Assembly: GCA_944548615.1 (NCBI GenBank)
Contig: OX155972.1
Coordinates: 9,793,756-9,857,755 of the forward strand
Length of the DNA: 64,000 nt
DNA from: Micropterix aruncella
Lineage: Eukaryota > Arthropoda > Insecta > Lepidoptera > Micropterigidae
Direction of reading: 5' to 3'
Within the stretch, counting starts at the first letter, position 1, and every line of letters begins with the position of its first letter. A model generated the notes under the pieces. It worked only from the letters and a program-made list of their open reading frames with translations. It was not told the DNA's origin and made no database searches. The position numbers and the translations under genes were made by a program. This document shows, piece by piece, positions 1-14,074 of the stretch.

Positions 1-2510
<2,510 letters not shown>

Positions 2511-2515
2511 TTTAA

Positions 2516-3240
2516 ATTAAAATTAGTAAAAGCTACTTAAAAAGTAGCGAAGGAAATCCCAGCTTGTATTGGGAAATGCTTATGTTTGAATGAGATATAC
2601 TTACGGATGTGCACGACTTTCGACGGTGCAATGTAAGTTTAAAGGTCCTTTTGCAGTCGACTAACGATCACTATTCATCCATATATCTCATAAATAGGGC
2701 TTATCCTTATGCAACACAAAATGCCTTCAATTGATCCGAATTAAGCGAAAAAATAAAAAATTAAACTATTGATCACTTCGGCAAAGCCGTTTTCCAAATG
2801 AAAGTGACATTACGAAATCATTCAAATTTCGAATGCTACCAACATTTAAAATATGATACAATTGGCTGAGTTTGTTATCAACGAGCCATTAAATCGAAAT
2901 AAAAATAAAAAAACCTCCATATGCTCAATGAAATGAAAGAAGAAACTTCAATCTTAATTTCTGGCAGAGGAGTTTATAATAAAGATTGTATAATGTTATC
3001 AAAATAGGGTAAACCTATATAAAATTGTATAATATTAAAAAATTGTAAAGAAATATTGTAGAAAACAGTATAATATTGTTATATTTGATAAGGTTTGTAA
3101 AGAAATCCGTTTATAGGATGATGTTTTTATTTAAAATAAAATTAGTAAAAGCTACTTAAAAAGTACTACATTGCACTGTCGAAAGTGGTGCTCATCCAGA
3201 CATACATCTCATTTAAAATAAGCATTTCCCAATTCAGTCC
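2516..3240. repeat. Non-autonomous element with inverted-repeat arms
   Basis: The stretch at about 2560-2640 is the reverse complement of about 3165-3235 with few mismatches (the shared core includes GTCGAAAGT and GCATTTCCCAAT). Direct copies of AAAATTAGTAAAAGCTACTT occur at about 2520 and 3139. The middle is AT-rich with no coding signal. This looks like an eroded MITE or foldback element, superfamily unknown. Confidence 0.5.
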
Positions 3241-3563
3241 TAGATATGGCTAGACACAGATTACAAAAATGGATCAAATAGTATAGTGTTTATTTTAAGC
3301 ATATTACTTGATATTTATTAGTAAGTTCATATTATTATTATAATAATGTATTATTTATTTTTACAAATGTAAAATTATTCGCATTAACGTATTTTTTTAA
3401 AGGTATATCTAGAGCTGAATCAAATTAAGATGACATGATAACAAAATATTATTATTTCTCAATCAATATAAGAAATAGCAATCTTGAAATAAATTTAATT
3501 TTAGAACATTAACCTAGCGATTACATCAAAAGAAAATGATGCATATTTTGAATATATTTTTTA

Positions 3564-3600
3564 TGAAGTACCTATAGTATCAGGATTATTTAGCTGTTAT
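3564..3600 (+). promoter_or_regulatory. Conserved upstream block of type 1 OR (pseudogene copy)
   Basis: ACCTATAGTATCAGGATTAT followed by TTAGCT. The same block lies 45-80 bp before the start codon of genes A and B and of the pseudogene at 28687. A further conserved stretch containing ATCAAATTAAG lies near 3420. Confidence 0.4.
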
Positions 3601-3644
3601 CAAAAGTGAAACATGTTTTTGTTTACCTAATATTCTCCATTGAC

Positions 3645-4140
3645 ATGGCTGAGTGTAACGTTAGGGACTGTTCCCTGCAAAAAGAATTATTGTATGCATC
3701 CAACATGCTCTCGTTAATCGGTTTGAATATTTTTGACCATTCGTGGATGAAAGGTCTGCTACAATAATGTTGCAGTTCAATAAACAATAAATATTAAAAT
3801 AATAATTTATTTTTTACATAAAAATACCAGGTTGGAAAAATAATAACAAATTCACTACGGATATCACCATTGCTTATCTCATGGATGTTTATCTTTGTTA
3901 GTCATTTAGTATTTGCTTACAAAAACCATGGACTACATTTGACAGTTTTTTTGCTAACGTTCAGTGTAACTGGGTTACAAATCTCACAAAAGATATAATG
4001 AAATTTGTCCATTTGGCGAGGGGAGCAATACGGTCGCAAAGTTCCAATGGAGAGATGAAATCATTATCAGATTAGAGGCTTTAGGCGTATTATATAAATT
4101 TCAATATTGACGACATCGTTCATATTCTATTAATGCCTAA
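3645..4140 (+). pseudogene. Odorant receptor pseudogene, type 1 (exons 1-2 only)
   Basis: Exon 1 (3645-3753, 109 nt) is intact and reads MAECNVRDCSLQKELLYASN onward, ending with donor AAAG|GT exactly as in genes A and B. Exon 2 begins at 3831 after ATACCAG and matches A/B (WKII..SL, then VFAYKNHG). It has lost about 40 bp around the second membrane segment, after which a TAA appears in frame, and further deletions follow up to about 4140. No exon 3 is present. A solo LTR sits at 4598. Confidence 0.85.
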
Positions 4141-4597
4141 TTTTAGTATTTTCAGTTCTTTTTTCACTTTTATTTCTCTATTTTTTAAAGTAGGCAGTGA
4201 GGTGAATATCAATTAAATTAAATTAAATTTGTTGATGTAATTTTTTTATTTCTTAATTAGGAGATAATATTTTATCCAAGGTTTTAGCCTATATCTGTTT
4301 GTTTTTCACTTGCTGCCTTAGAAATATGGTCTTCTAAAATACCTAGGATTTTTCTGGCTACTGCGCCTATATTCTTTGCCTCGTACTCTGTAATTCATAT
4401 CTCATCTTTCATCAGTGCAAGTAATAAAGTAATAGAGTCATTTATACGCAAGGTATAAATATAAAAATAAATATAAACAAAAAAAGACTAACCCTCTGGT
4501 TGATCACCCAGGGAAGGAAAGAAACTGAAAAACTAATTTGCTTTATTCCTAGCTAACTTACCATTCCTAACACATTATTATTCACCTACCATATATT

Positions 4598-5211
4598 TGT
4601 GAGGTGGCCACCCTGCACTAGACTCCAATTGCTCGTGAGTGAAGGGTGGTTCTCATCAAGGGGTTTTCTCCGTATTGAAAGTCGATTGTTGCTGATAGTT
4701 GAAGTATTTATTCAGAAGGTATGTGATTGGTTGCCAGTTTGTAACGCCTTGATTGATAAGTCGCAGAGTGTGTAGTGTGTGCTCGAAGTATATGTCGCAG
4801 TTGTGTAATCGCGGAGTGAGACTTGAAGATCGGTATCGCGGATAATATAGTGACTGCTTGATGATAATGATAACGAGGTGTAGTCGCGACGTGTCCCCAC
4901 TGGAGGATGATCGAAGAGCGAGGTATAAACGCGATGACTGCCGTGTAGAGGATGATGAATGATCGATCGAATGTATGGCTTTATATATCGTGTGTATGAT
5001 ACAATGTTCAATGCGTGGGGGAAACTAAGTGTGTCAAATTGGATCGATCAGAAGAAATGATATTAGTCATCGGCTGAGTGTGCGTTAATTGTCGAAATTA
5101 TATAGAATTCAATGCTAGTTGACGCGTGTTATATAAAGTGTGTTTGCAGTTTCGATTCTAGAGAATTTACTTCTTTTGTTGACTCTAATATGTTGGGCGA
5201 AGTCCTCAACA
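4598..5211 (+). mobile_element. Solo LTR, 614 bp, with 4-bp target duplication
   Basis: It starts TGTGAGG and ends CTCAACA (TG...CA termini). It is flanked by TATT at 4594-4597 and 5212-5215. A second copy lies in inverted orientation at 28715-29283, which fixes both ends. There is no internal retrotransposon sequence, so this is a recombination product. A minus-strand frame at 4712-5011 inside it is not a gene. Confidence 0.8.
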
Positions 5212-5329
5212 TATTTATTATATTTTTTTATATTATTATTATCACATATTATATACATATTTTAGGATTATTTGAAATTTTATTTTTTTTCTAAAATTTT
5301 AGTTTATTTGATTTAATTGTTCACGGCAT

Positions 5330-5503
5330 TCTTCAACGTATTTTTTTATTTAGCATTAGGCAGTACTTAATTATACGAATCTGAGCCTACCTTAGTGCGG
5401 ACGTCTCGTGCGATCCAGTTAGGCTAGGTTTAATTTATTTGTAACTGATATTATGATTTTTTGTGAAATAAAGAATTTGAATTTGAATTTGAATTTGAAT
5501 GTA
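5330..5503 (+). mobile_element. 3' tail of a non-LTR retrotransposon
   Basis: A short 3'-UTR-like stretch ends in GTGAAATAAAG and then four GAATTT units (5472-5500). That is the usual short-tandem tail of Jockey/CR1-type LINEs. No coding part is present. Confidence 0.5.
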
Positions 5504-6020
5504 GTAATGTGATCAACATTACGTATTATTTTATGAATGCTTTCATTTTTACTTTATTACATAACATGGACATTTCTGTCATAATGGACAGTAAGTCTAT
5601 TCGTTCCTGTCATAATATATTTTATCAATAATGTTGATATTTATATCACCTACAACCAAAGTAGTTCCTTCAGATTTACGAAGAGCGTCAAGCGACTGCA
5701 AGAAGCTGACAATATTTTTTATTACTCGGCAATATATAAATAGTAAATATATTTTTTTGCTGTTTGCAGTTTGTACCATAAATATATTATTCTGAGGATG
5801 TAGAATTACGACTGCACCTAACGTAAACCACTACACAGTCATTTTGCAGATTAAGTATTGTACCAACATAACAATGAAATTTTTGTGTCAGCATTCTCTG
5901 AGTATTAGAATATATTTTCCAACAGGTGAATGATTGTGATAAGATCATCGTAATTTTTACTTATGTAAAACTGATGTTAATTGACTATAATATTAATATT
6001 TCTACTTTTGTCAACTTGGG
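5504..6020. other. Non-coding AT-rich spacer
   Basis: I see no gene, repeat boundary or RNA signal here. Short open frames do not resemble proteins. Confidence 0.5.
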
Positions 6021-8003
6021 TTGTCGACTACAGCGGGCGAGCCCGTCACCTCAGGAAGTTTTAACGATTAGTCGTTCTATCTCCCTGGAAGTGAACGTAG
6101 AAGACAAAGTCCACTATCTAGCTACGTCACTAGCCCGTAAGAGGCCAACGCCTTATCCGCGAGTTAGCCAGGAATGTTACCTGGCGAGCAGACACTCACG
6201 CCCTTACTTCCAATTGTGACCAGATTACTCCATTGGTTACGAGTTCGAGGTCGCTTGCGCGGTCCTCTCCCTTACGAAGCGATCGCGGACCACAGCGTCC
6301 TTTGTCCGGCTCTTCACCCAGGATCGGATGGCCGATGGTCATTTCAAGAGTAGTCACCGTAAGGTCCGCAACCACCCCCGCTCTATAGGAAACAGTACTG
6401 CTTCCAGACTCCCCCGTTTGTTAGTCAGAGTTTAGGGAGCTAACGGGCCCATGATGGGTTGGCCACGAAAACCCATGTGTTCAGGGTCGGTCACACTCAC
6501 GGGTCAACACCCATCCGACTGCCTCCACGCACGGGGTGCGAACCTGGGTAGGACTCTGGCCCTGGTCAGTTTCCCCTGGGAATCAAACCTCTGGCGCTCC
6601 TGGACGGTTTGCGCACCGTGCGGCGCAAGCCAATCGATTGCGCACTCTGACTAACAGTCGGGGGAGTCTGGAAGCTGTTTTGTTTCCTATAGAGCGGGGG
6701 TGGTTGCGTACCTTACGGCGAGTGCTCTTGAAATGACCATTGGCTATCCGATCCCGGGTAAGAGGCGGGCAAAGGACGCTATGGTCCGCGATAGATTCGG
6801 TATACACCGTTTCACTGCTTCGTGAGGGAGAGGACTGCGCAAGCGACCTCGAACTCGGAACCAATCGAGAGACCGGAGAAATCTGGTCACAATTGGAAGT
6901 TAGGGCGCGAGAGTCGGGCCCGCCAGGTAGCATAACTGGCTATCTCGCGGTAAGGCGTTGGTCTCTAACGGGTTGTGGCATAGCTAGACGCTGGATTGTT
7001 TTGTCCAAAGTCTTCTACGCTCACTGCAGGTCGATAGAACGACTAATCGTTAAAACTTCCTGTGGTGACGGGCTCGCCCGTTGTAGTCGACAGCCCAAGT
7101 TGTTAGTCAGAGTTTGGGGAGCTAATGGGCCCATGCTGGGTTGGCCACGAAGACCCATGTGTTCAGGGTCGGTCACACTCACGGATCAACACCCATCCGA
7201 CGGCCTCCACGCACGGGGTGCGAACCTGGGTAGGACTCTGGCCTTGGTCAGTTTCCCCTGGGAATCAAACCTCTGGCGCTCCTGGACGGTCTGCGCACTG
7301 TGCGGCGCAAGCCAATCGATTGTGCACTCTGTCTAACAGTCGGGGGAGTCTGGAAGCTGTATTGTTTCCTATAGAGCGGGGGTGGTTGCGTATCTTACGG
7401 CGACTGCTCTTGAAATGACCATTGGCCATCCGATCCCGGGTAAGAGGCGGGCAAAGGACGCCATGGTCCGCGATAGATTCGGTATACACCGTTTCACCGC
7501 TTCGTAAGGGAGAGGATTGCGCAAGCGACCTCGAACTCGGAACCAATCGAGAGACCGGAGAAAGCTGGCCACAATTGGAAGCAAGGGCGCGAGTGTCGGC
7601 CCGCCAGGTAACATTACTGGTTATCTCGCGGTAAAGGCGTTGGTCTCTTGCGGGTTGCGGCGTAGCTAGATGGTGGACTGTTTTGTCCCAAGTCTTCTAC
7701 GCTCACTGCAGGTCGATAGAACGACTAATCGTTAAAACTTCCTATGGTGACGGGCTCGCCCGTTCTAGTCGACAACCCAAGTTGTTAGTCAGAGTGCACA
7801 GTCGATTGGCTTACGCCGCACGGTGCGCAGACCGTCCAGGAGCGCCAGAAGTTTGATTCCTAGGGGAAACTGACCATAAGGCCAGCGTCCTACCCGGGCT
7901 CGCACTTCATGCGTGGAGGCCGTCGGATAGGTATTGACCCGTGAGTGTGACCAACCCTGAACAGAATGGGTCTTCGTGGCCACCTCAGCAAGGGCCTATT
8001 AAC
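6021..8003. repeat. GC-rich modular inverted repeat, array 1 (A+ B+ A- B+ A- B-)
   Basis: A sharply GC-rich island made of two module types. Module A (about 440 bp) starts GTTGTCGACTACAGCGGGCG and runs to CCCCCGACTGTTAGTCAGAG. Module B (about 215 bp) starts GGGAGCTAATGGGCCCATG and ends TGTGCACTCTGACTAACAG. Order here: A+ 6021-6425, B+ 6430-6652, A- 6653-7098, B+ 7106-7338, A- 7339-7787, B- 7788-8003. Related arrays occur near 40.9, 42.3, 55.7, 59.1 and 61.9 kb. Open frames in it are by-products of base composition. Confidence 0.85.
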
Positions 8004-8467
8004 TCTACTTTTGTCAATGTATTGTTTATATAATATGGGGCAATAAATAATTTGGTCTACATAAATAGATAAATTCGCCGATTGCCGTTAGTTCACTGAG
8101 GGAGGCAAGTATTTGAATTGAAGTGTTTGTTATCACAACAAATATTGATACATATCTTTGATATTAATTTATCAGTTAGGCATAGTTAAGCAAATACAAA
8201 ATAATATATTTATAATTATAGAAATTACTAATAATTTTATATATTGCGATTTTTATATTTATTTGGCCCTGCTGATTTAGTAGTTTTTTACGAATGTTTT
8301 AACTCAAACTGCATCAAATTAAGGTAATGTGATAATATTAATATTAAAACTAAATTTTGTTCTATGACATTAAACTAAGGATATCTTCAAAAAGCTAATT
8401 ACTTTTTAACCTTGTAAAACTATGTACCAACGGCAACCTAAATTCTTTTTAAATATAGGCTTCATGG
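8004..8467. other. Upstream flank of gene A
   Basis: AT-rich, no coding sequence. From about 8300 (CTGCATCAAATTAAGG) it aligns with the upstream regions of gene B and of the pseudogenes at 3645 and 28687. Confidence 0.5.
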
Positions 8468-8500
8468 AATACCTATAGAATCAGGGTAATTTAGCTATGC
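8468..8500 (+). promoter_or_regulatory. Conserved block about 70 bp upstream of gene A
   Basis: TACCTATAGAATCAGGGTAA followed by TTTAGCTATG. It is shared with gene B (19148-19180) and three pseudogene copies. ATCAG resembles an arthropod initiator, so this may mark the transcription start; that is inference. Confidence 0.45.
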
Positions 8501-8541
8501 TCAAATGTGAAACGCGTTAGTGTATGATATTCATCATTGTC

Positions 8542-10331
8542 ATGGCTGGATGTAATATTGGGGAATGTTCCCTTCACAACCAACTATGGTATATATCCAA
8601 TATGCTGTCGTTAATCGGTTTGAATATATTTGATGATTCATGGATGAAAGGTCTGCTACAATAATATTACCACAACAAGGAAAAAAATATAATACTAATT
8701 TATTATTATATAATATTGTCAGGTTGGAAGATAATAAGAGATTCACTTTCGATGTCAACTCTACTTATCTGGTGGATGTTTTTCATTGCTGGACATACAG
8801 TATTTGCTTACGAAAACTATGGAATAAGTTTGACAGATTTTTTGGTGGCGCTATTCTATTTGACAAATCCGTTAACGGATATAATTCAGTGTTTCTGGAT
8901 TATATATTTCAGAAAAGATTTATTGAAGTTTGTCGATTTAGCGAGTGCAGAAATATGGAAGCTTAGTTCCAATGGAGAGATAGGAGCATATACTGGAGGC
9001 ATGCGCCGTATTAAAATAATATCCATATTTATGGCTGCACTAATATGGCTTTTTTACTTGATAGTAATTATACGGCTGCCTTTAGACAGGGAAAACGGTT
9101 TAATAATGCCCAAATTCGTTGTTGTGGGTAAGTATTTTATACCTTATAACAATTATATCTTGAGGATTAACTATAAGAGCGGAAACCAGCTACTAAATAG
9201 TGGGGCTGGCTCTACTCGCTTGAAATAATAGCATGTATTTTTGTAATACATCGTAAAGAAGAGTATTTAATGATCAAAAATATTAATAACTATGTAGTTT
9301 CGATCATACTATACTCCATAATCGCAATACTATATTATACAAAACGTTGCCGAATACCGCCAACATTAGCTAATTTATGATAGAGTCTATTTTTCCTAAT
9401 ATTTCGGAAATATTTGTCGCAAAATTTTGGAAAAATACATCCATTAGATTGCCTAGTAGAAATTAAAAAATGGCAGGTAATCATTTAATATTTAGAGATT
9501 TTTATTTTATTCTAAATATATTTTTTTTTTCAGATTTGATTTGACCTATGACATTTTATACTATATTTCAATAAATTTCGGAAAGAATATTTTGATTCTC
9601 TGTAGCCTAAATAAAAAAGAAAACAGTGAAAGTTTTTGTATATTTTTTTTTCTGTATAAAAATGTTTTTTTGTGTTTACAGTTTTCACACCATCCAATGA
9701 AAGCCCAAACTACGAAATTCTTCGGGTCTTCTTTACTATTGTACCAAATATGTTATTCTTAGCACGGCTTTCTTTTCTAATATTGTACATCACACTCGTC
9801 GGACATTGTGTGAGCCAATACAAAGCACTCAGTTCGAGAATAATTAACATTGTACGTGATTTATCAGAGCCAGTTGAAGACACTCAAAATGCCATACAGG
9901 CTTTTAAATCTACAGTTGACAGCCACTGTTTACTAATATCGATGATAGCAAAATTAAAAGAAAATTTTGAAATTTTACTAGCCATAGATTTACTATTAGT
10001 GATGTCAGCTATTGCCCTCTTATTATTCGTACGTGGAACTTTTCTCTTTTCAGCTTTAGTAATACAAATTATTACCCTTTTCATCTTTGCATATCTAAGC
10101 GAGATCCTCAATACTGAAGCAGAAAACTTTTTCCAGTCAATATATATGTCAAATTGGTATTTGATTTCGCCTGACTATCGCAAATACTTGTCTTTCGTAA
10201 TGTTGTTGGCTTCCAAGCCTTCATACCTTACAGTAGCGAAATTGAAGACCGCGTCATTAAATTCCTTACAAACAGCTTTAAATTTTATATATTCCAGTTA
10301 TGCTTTAATTGAATCAAGATATACACGTTAA
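8542..10331 (+). CDS. Odorant receptor A (7tm_6), 387 aa, 3 exons
   Basis: Exons are 8542-8650, 8723-9127 and 9682-10331 (stop included). Introns are 72 and 554 bp, both phase 1, GT-AG. The 1164-nt coding sequence is open throughout. Exon 1 encodes the short N-terminus (MAGCNIGECSLHNQLWY). Exon 2 holds three hydrophobic segments at about residues 45-65, 73-97 and 131-153. Exon 3 opens with SPNYEIL, continues with hydrophobic segments at about 184-215 and 262-310, and ends with the OR C-terminus (FVMLLASKPSYLTVAKLK). The length of about 390 aa is normal for insect ORs, which form odour-gated cation channels with Orco. AATAAA lies at 10696. Gene B is its closest paralogue here. The ligand is unknown. 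Confidence 0.92.
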
Positions 10332-11694
10332 AGAATATCACGGTTGATGACTTTTGCAATCGATAGTTGTTATTACAGTAGATGTTACCAGTGATTATAT
10401 CCGCTCTATATTTTCAAACATCCTAAAACAAATTGACGTTTTTAAAAAAAAGAGCTTAGAGCTTAGATGCTTATTATTCCCTTTCCAAGGAAATAATATA
10501 TTTTTTTCGAAGAAGTTAATAATTTTATTACGGAGATACTAGATTAAACCGAATATATCACGTTTTAAATTGTGTAGGTTTTTATGTAATTTGTGTGGTA
10601 TGTATTTTGAGTGAATATTTAAAGTGTGTAACTTAAATTTTTGAATTAATTAACTTACTAATGCATTCAATTAAAGTTTTAGCGATTTCAATTTCAATAA
10701 AAAAATATAAAAAATATTTCATTTTGTTATTTGGCGGGTTTAACTATTATAAAGTACCTATACCTACTATTTTTTAGCTATCAATCAAAAGAGGAATTCT
10801 AGCTCTGTAATTACAATCATTAGAGAGCTTTGTTTCTGCAATGAAAACTAGATTCGTGGGACAAAACAAACTAACCTTTTAAAAAACTAGTGTAATGATT
10901 AATTTTATTACCTACATGAAAAGGAATGGCAAAATGCCATAGCAAAAATACAGTAAATTGCTTAGCGCGCCATCTGCTGATTCGGAATGACAATAGGCGG
11001 AAACTATGACGTTTCTTGCAAATAGCGCCATGACAGAAGATTGGGGGCGTGTGTCGCGTCATCTGTGTTTAACGAAATATAATATAGATCCTGGGGGTAA
11101 TTCATTGGAAAAAGTAGTTTGAAACTCTACATTGTACGAAAAAAAGTAGTTGTGGGAAGCCACATTGTGATAGAACACCTAAATTAAAGAGTTACAATTT
11201 ACGAGGCAAGAAAGTTGAAAAATCACAGCTTGGCAAATTCCGTGATGCGTATTTCATTCATGAATAGTGATTAAAATCAAGAAAATTAGGACACTCCGGA
11301 TATAATATCAAATAAATAGGCATGTTTCAGCAGAAAACATGGATGTAAACGCAAATATTAAAAGATTTAGTCATAAATATTAGTTTTATCTTGGGATAAC
11401 AGAGGGCGCTGGATAGCGGATAGGTCGGGTATCCGTTTTCTACCAGAGTAACAACAGAACATTAGTAATTCGTCGACGAAATCTTTGGCGGAAAATCCAT
11501 TCGGCGGGAAAACCGTAGGAAGAACGGGAAACAGACTTCAGAATCCAACGCGGATTGCGCAGAATGCGACAGGGATTCTCCTAGCAGAGAAATGACACAC
11601 ACTGGAGATGCGTTCAAAAATCAAATGAACAATCGATATTTTCTATAGTCTTTAATAGACTATAGAATAATTCTATAGTCTATTTTATTAAATA
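10332..11694. other. 3' flank of gene A, no gene seen
   Basis: The first 350 bp is the likely 3' UTR of gene A; ATATCACGGTTGATG just after the stop is shared with gene B. The rest is AT-rich single-copy-looking DNA with no convincing coding frame. A short palindrome (TCTATAGTCTTTAATAGACT) precedes the Helitron end at 11695. Confidence 0.45.
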
Positions 11695-12650
11695 CTAGAT
11701 GACCCGGTGAACTTCGTACCACCTAAAATTTATATGATTGTAACTCTTCATAAGCGTTTATTAATCCTAATGAACCTTCCAAATCTAATTCATTGAAATT
11801 TATAATATGGTTGCATCATGTACGGTTTGAGTTTCGTATGTGATTGAAATAAATTCAATGTATTTAATTTACATGATAATACATAAATGCAGTTCACATT
11901 CAACACAAAACATTTTGGTAAAATATGTTTTTCGTTTTGTTTTCTGGCGCGTAAATGAACAAAAATGATGGCTTTCCGACCGATGGCTTGGCGAATACGG
12001 GACTTACAGTTGTCCATGCGCGAAATATGGAAATTCCAAGTTAATTCCGCAAACTTCCAACACGTGTGATTTTTCATCGTGAAGGCCAGACGCACGGGGA
12101 ATATAAATTCCGCTTTCCAGAATTACCAAGTGTCCATCTGTAGATTGTCTTTCGTATGTCGCAAAGGAAAAGATTCGCCAAATCGCCTCGTTGCTGCTGC
12201 TGTCGAGTTGATGAAGTTGCAATATTCCACATTGATTTGCGCTTTAAAAGTCTTGGACAATAAGGCACAATCTAACGATTGACCACATTTATATCTTGCC
12301 CTTTGACCTTCACAATTGCAGATCGCCCATTGTCCGCAACTGATCGGCGACGATACAATGGGTATCCGTCATTGCCTGTGATGGTGTTAGCAATCAGGTC
12401 TCTCGGGTAACGCCTGGAACAGTTACTATCGACTATACAGGGCGAGATGTTGTTATGAAGTCTATAGATCAAATTCTTAGGCACCACTGCAAGCAATTTC
12501 GGATTAACAGCTTCATCTTGTATTTCGGCCGAGATGATGGAATCATCTCACATCAGCGCGGTTTGCTTGAAGTAGCTTGCCGCACATTTGACTGACTTCG
12601 TCGACCTGTGTTATCTCTTCTTCTCGACATTGTAATGGACACTATAAAAC
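11695..12650 (-). pseudogene. Helitron Rep fragment with 3' terminus
   Basis: Minus-strand frames contain pieces of the Helitron Rep protein: PCIVDSNCSRRYPRDLI, NTITGNDGYPLYRRRS, INVVNR then IVPYCPRLLK, INVEYCNF, and NEAIWRIFSF near the end. They lie in changing frames with stops. The minus-strand sequence ends in CTAG at 11695 followed by host T, the Helitron 3' signature. The helicase domain and 5' end are missing, so this is a deleted, dead copy. Confidence 0.8.
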
Positions 12651-12754
12651 GACACGGAATTGTTTTCCTGTCAAGTAGCCAGGAACGTAATTCATCTGAA
12701 TATTAATATCATTAATCCTACAACAACAACCCCCACCCCCAACCTAGCGACACC

Positions 12755-13235
12755 CTTTAAAAATCGAAAATCGAAATCGAAATCGACTTTTACTTCGACT
12801 TCGACTTTTCGACTTTTCCGACCTTTTCTACTTTTTCGACTTTTCTACTTTTTCGACTTTTTCTACTTTTTAACTGTGGCAACTTTTCGGTCATTTTCGA
12901 CGTTTTCCAATTTTTTAGACTTTTTCGACTTTTTTGACTTTCCGACTTTTTCTACTTTTTAGACTTTTTTGACTTTTGCGACTTTTTCGACTATCGACTT
13001 TTTTTTACTTTTTCGACTTTTTTGACTTTCTCGACTTTTTTTTTTTTTTTTACTTTTTTGACTTTTGACTTTTGCGACCCTTTCGGCTTTTTCGACTTTA
13101 CCGACTTTTTCGACTTTTTCTACTTTTTCGACTTTTTTGACTTTTTTGACTTTTTCAACTTTTCCGACTTTTTCGACCTTTCCGACTTTTTTTTGTCATT
13201 TTTGACTATTTTGACTTTTTAACTTTTTGAAATTT
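12755..13235. repeat. Pyrimidine-rich minisatellite (TTTTTCGAC-type units)
   Basis: About 480 bp of irregular 6-12 bp units built from T-runs plus CGAC, TGAC or CTAC. The plus strand is almost pure pyrimidine apart from the GA steps. The Phe-Asp-rich frames (FDFFDFF) are artefacts. Confidence 0.85.
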
Positions 13236-13760
13236 TACACATTTTACGGAATGAATAACAGTTATGGATAGCGCAGCTGTCAAACAATACGATCGTCGCG
13301 ATAGCCATCTAAAAAAGTGGCCAATGTTACCAAAATTACCAATTTCGATTTTTTCGATTTTCAGTTGTTTCTTTGAGTTTTTCTTAAATATTTTTTTTTG
13401 TAAACCACCCCTGAATCAAAGCAAACAAAATAAAAGAAAAATAATTCAAATCGGTCGAGTCATTTCCAAGATCCTGCGAGACTAACGCACGGCGATTCAT
13501 TTTTATATTTAAGATTTAGAAAATCTATAAAATATGTATAGAATATCTATAGAATAGAATATCTATAAAATCTATAGAATATTTTATATATTCTTTAAAA
13601 GAATGCGCATTGGATGCTAGGCACTTTGATGAATCAAGTTTTTTTTCAAACACATGAATTTAGCGACCTCTCAATTTGCCGCCCCCACTCCCCCCTTCCC
13701 CCCCTACCCCTAGCTGGGGATTTAGTGCAACAGTTTGTATGGGAACCCTGCATTTTGTGA

Positions 13761-14074
13761 TTAACCCTTGGAGTAAATGGGTATTTTCATGGATGCATCT
13801 GTCTCTTTTGCAGGATTTTCGGCGACATCGACCTTAAAGTACTATAACTACAAAACTACTACACCAATTATAAAAAGAACAACTGCACAATGATTGCATT
13901 GAAATTTCGAATATAGAATATTGAAATATCATTTTGTAAAACAATTAGATAATTATGAATAAATATGAGAACGTCAAAGAAGTGAAAAAAACGCGGAACC
14001 AGATCTGGTCGTATCATACTCAACGGATAATTGTTTCAGAACCAGATTTGGTCGTATCATACTCAAGGGGTTAA
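13761..14074. mobile_element. piggyBac-like MITE, 306 bp, TTAA target duplication
   Basis: The element is 13765-14070, flanked by TTAA at 13761-13764 and 14071-14074. Its termini, CCCTTGGAGTA and (reverse complement) CCCCTTGAGTA, form an inverted repeat. The opposite arm of the host transposon preserves the empty site (TGTGATTAAAGCC) at about 18120-18135. A second copy is at 52364-52669. Confidence 0.88.

Noticed and set aside
4712..5011. 99-codon minus-strand frame
   Set aside because: Lies wholly inside a solo LTR and is not kept in the second LTR copy.
6451..7634. Overlapping open frames of 66-198 codons on both strands in the GC-rich repeat
   Set aside because: They occur in several frames over the same repeat modules, change with module orientation, and show no protein family signal. 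They follow from GC content.
8640..8966. 108-codon plus frame overlapping gene A exon 2
   Set aside because: Different frame from the spliced receptor; a by-product of the coding exon.
12660..13222. Phe-Asp-rich frames
   Set aside because: Low-complexity pyrimidine minisatellite.
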